This document shows, piece after piece, positions 61,740 through 64,000 of a stretch of DNA of 64,000 nt. The notes beneath the pieces are model-generated. The model worked only from the letters and a program-made list of their open reading frames with translations. It made no database searches and had not been told where the DNA came from. Origin of the DNA: Purpureocillium takamizusanense. Its lineage: Eukaryota; Ascomycota; Sordariomycetes; Hypocreales; Ophiocordycipitaceae. The translations under genes and the position numbers were made by a program. The stretch spans positions 4,712,001 through 4,776,000 of the forward strand of contig NC_063068.1 of assembly GCF_022605165.1 (NCBI RefSeq), given 5' to 3'. Position 1 is the stretch's first letter. Each line of letters opens with the position of its first letter.

Positions 61740-62605
61740 CCCGGAGTCCGTCCCTCCCCTGTCCTCGCCGCCCGCCGTTGTGGCCCTCCTGATGCAGAGC
61801 AGACCTTCTTGCCATCCACACACATCGCCCAGATCCCGCGACCGACCCTGGCGCTGCCTTGTTAGTCCTCCTGCTGGCTCGATGGAGTGCTACCAGCACT
61901 TGACTCAACAGAGCCAGCCATCCCGCGCCTCGTCCTTGCAAGACCCGAGAGAGGTGATCATGGTCGACAGGGGGGGGAGAGAGGGTCCGCCCACCCTCAT
62001 GGTACACGCCTCGCTCGTTGTGTCTGCTAACTCTCCCGTCGCCGTGCCTACTCTGTCGACTACTACCACGAGTACTTTATGGCCCGCTCGCCCACCCTCC
62101 GGTGCTTGCCTCCTGGGTTGTTGAGCCGTTTCCGCCGCTACCATATCCTAATTGTGCATGCAAGCCTTCCTTTGTGTTACCCAGATCCTCTGCGACTCCG
62201 TACCTGGCCGCCTCCCAGACGCATAGTTTTCTTATATTCAACTCGGCCATGGTTGACCTCGCCATGACATGCTAACTCCTCTCGATCTCTCCGCCTCGTC
62301 CTATCCCGCCGTTCGCCTCGACACGCGTTGCAACAGTGCTCCACTGGAAATGGGAATCCAACAGATCTGATACGAGTCCTGGTCCTCGGAACTGTTCACA
62401 TCGACGTATAAGCGACGCCCCAACCAGACCGGACTCGACGCCCTTTGCCTGATTTCGACTTTTGCAACTCAGCTACCAACTCTCCTTAATCCACCGTGCT
62501 ATTCTTGGCTCTTCGCCGCCAGCATCCAAGACGACACGCGACTATCTGACAGCACGATACCTTCTCCTTTGATATCCCAACCCCAATCGAATACAGCCGG
62601 CCAAG

Positions 62606-64000
62606 ATGGTCAACCTCACTGGGGTCAACTTATGTCCGCCCCCTTTCTGGGACTCGAAGCTCTTCAGTGCCGATGGAGGCTGTGAGTTGCCCGGCCGCCG
62701 CTCCCAATTGGGGGAAGAGACTCAGCGTGATACTGATACCATGTAGATGTGGATGGGCGGCTCTGCCAAATCATCCCTCCCGACACAAAATGTTGTCTCC
62801 CGTGCCCAATGGCGGACTGGGTCTATCCGGACAGCTTCAACACAATGACGGTCGTTGCCAACTGGGTGGCAGCCGTGAGCGCGATATGTTGCGTTCTCTT
62901 GCTTGCCTCGTGGGCGGTTCTTCCCGTCGACAAGACGAACCGCCACTACCTGAGCGTTTGTTTCACCTTTGGAGTGCTGCTGATGAATGTACGTCTCGCC
63001 CGTCCCTTATGCCGGCGAGGATCTGGCCAGGAGCTGACTGACGTCAAACAAAGCTTGGTTTCGTGATCCCGCTCGCGGCCCAGCCGGATCAGTGCTACGA
63101 CAAGATCACCCCACACAGCATGCGCACCAGCAAGGTGTGTGGTGCGTCGGGGACGTTTCTTCTTCTGGGAGGATGGTGCGGCGTCATGTGGGCGTTTCTT
63201 CGGTCCCTCTCCCTTCATCTCCAGATTTGCTGGCAAGTTCTCGTCGGTCGCAACTTTATGTTCTTTGCGCAAGCGGCAGGCTGGGGCGTTCCCATTCTCG
63301 GAATCATCCTGGCTCTCGTCTTCAGCGGTGTCTCGTTCCGATTTGGAGCGACCTGCCACATCAACCACAAGAACAGCCTGGCAGATCTCTGGATTCCTCT
63401 TCTCATCTTTGCCGGAGCGACCGTGATTCTCACCTTTGCCACGTTCGGCTACTGCACCAAGGTCTATCTGGCCTCCTTGTCGGACAATTCAGCCTCGACC
63501 GAGGGCTCGAGCTTGCCTGCCTATACCAACAGCGTGCGAACCATGTCTCCGCGCCAGGCCTACCGCCGAGTGAAACGCGTCATCGCCCTGCAGTGGCGCG
63601 GCCTCGCCATTGTCCTCATCATTATCGCCGACGTCATCTTCTTCTCGGTCGTCTTCGTCTTCCAGGACAACATTGTCCAGTCGGTCACGTCGGATCCGCG
63701 CGTCGCCAAGGATTGGGTCTTGTGTCTCATCGGGGCATCGGGGGACAAGCACCAGTGCTTGGAGGAGGCCAAGGCGTTGGTGGTAAACGAGGCGACCGTT
63801 GTGGCCGTTCTGCTCCTGCTCGCGGTAAGTGATTCTAGTCCCCTCGCCCGTAGGTGGTTGCAAAAGGTGCAGCGCTGACTAAAGGACAGCTGAACGGAAT
63901 CTGGCTTGTCTTCCTCCTCGGCCGGTGGTCGATGGTTACCGGCTGGTTCGAGCTCATTCCATCACTCACAAACCGCAACAAGAAAGAGTTTGTGTCGGTC
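62606..64000 (+). CDS. Seven-helix receptor, family 2/frizzled-like GPCR (3' end outside window)
   Basis: Integral membrane receptor, first 400 codons visible. Exons 62606-62681, 62747-62988, 63054-63824 and 63890 onward; introns of 65, 65 and 65 bases (GTGAGT, GTACGT and GTAAGT donors). A short N-terminal region has a Cys-rich stretch (DTKCCLPCPMADWVYP). Seven hydrophobic segments follow, starting at TMTVVANWVAAVSAICC, CFTFGVLLMNLGFVIPL, TFLLLGGWCGVMWAFL, FFAQAAGWGVPILGIIL, WIPLLIFAGATVILTF, GLAIVLIIIADVIFFSV and VVAVLLLLALNGIWLVF. The intracellular loop before the sixth carries basic residues (RQAYRRVKRVIALQWRG). Topology and sequence style fit fungal receptors related to secretin/frizzled-type GPCRs; the ligand is unknown. 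It runs off the right edge, where a cytoplasmic tail begins after FELIPSLTNRNKKEF. Confidence 0.8.

Larger units (their letters stand above)
54836..62605. other. About 7.8 kb gene-poor region
   Basis: No supportable gene. Contains (CGGACA)n, (CAT)n, a 28-base poly-G, (GGT)n and a TAAGGTACCTAGGTAGTACC cluster at 57739-57800. Open frames reach 202 codons (57160-57768 plus) without recognisable domains. The last 300 bases, CT-rich, are probably promoter and leader of the receptor gene. Confidence 0.5.

Overview
The window is nuclear DNA from a filamentous ascomycete, most likely a Sordariomycete of the Hypocreales type. This is judged from GC-rich sequence, short introns (mostly 52-92 bases, GT-AG with a CTAAC/CTGAC-like branch sequence close to the acceptor), and the protein families present: Zn2Cys6 regulator, Kre9-type GPI protein, COT1-associated MOB protein, DUF3605 protein. 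No species can be named from the sequence alone.

Layout, left to right: a bZIP transcription factor (minus, 1021-2949); about 10 kb with no gene I can support; a MOB2-like kinase activator (minus, 13085-15145); the Paf1-complex subunit Leo1 (plus, 17241-18566), convergent with a doubtful small minus-strand gene (18740-19288); a patatin-like lipase-family protein (plus, 21415-23182); a Zn2Cys6 transcription factor in six exons (plus, 27110-30132); a small uncharacterised ORF (35149-35727); a Kre9/Knh1-type GPI-anchored wall protein (minus, 37640-38468); UTP-glucose-1-phosphate uridylyltransferase (minus, 42376-44700); a DUF3605 protein (plus, 48059-48798) convergent with a tandem FolB-domain protein (minus, 49022-50142); about 12.5 kb whose only recognisable content is a frameshifted dehydrogenase relic (53890-54835); and the first 400 codons of a seven-helix receptor running off the right end (62606-64000). 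Exon joins were worked out by hand. Every multi-exon model keeps one frame from ATG to stop, or to the window edge for the receptor.

The genes are not an operon or an obvious biosynthetic cluster. Most are housekeeping or signalling genes separated by long intergenic stretches full of microsatellites, homopolymers and a recurring KpnI-like palindromic motif (TACCTAGGTA and variants). I found no transposon, CRISPR array, rRNA or convincing tRNA.

The points most worth a second look are: (1) the patatin-like protein, in which both expected catalytic residues appear replaced (GTATG in place of GxSxG, Ala where the Asp of DG is expected); (2) a bZIP factor with a hydrophobic segment after its zipper, resembling the layout of membrane-tethered ATF6/CREB3 factors; (3) a nearly full-length but multiply frameshifted imine-reductase/6PGDH-like pseudogene; (4) a GC-AG intron in the uridylyltransferase gene; and (5) the dispersed palindromic intergenic motif. 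I did not find clear evidence of a wholly new multi-gene system.
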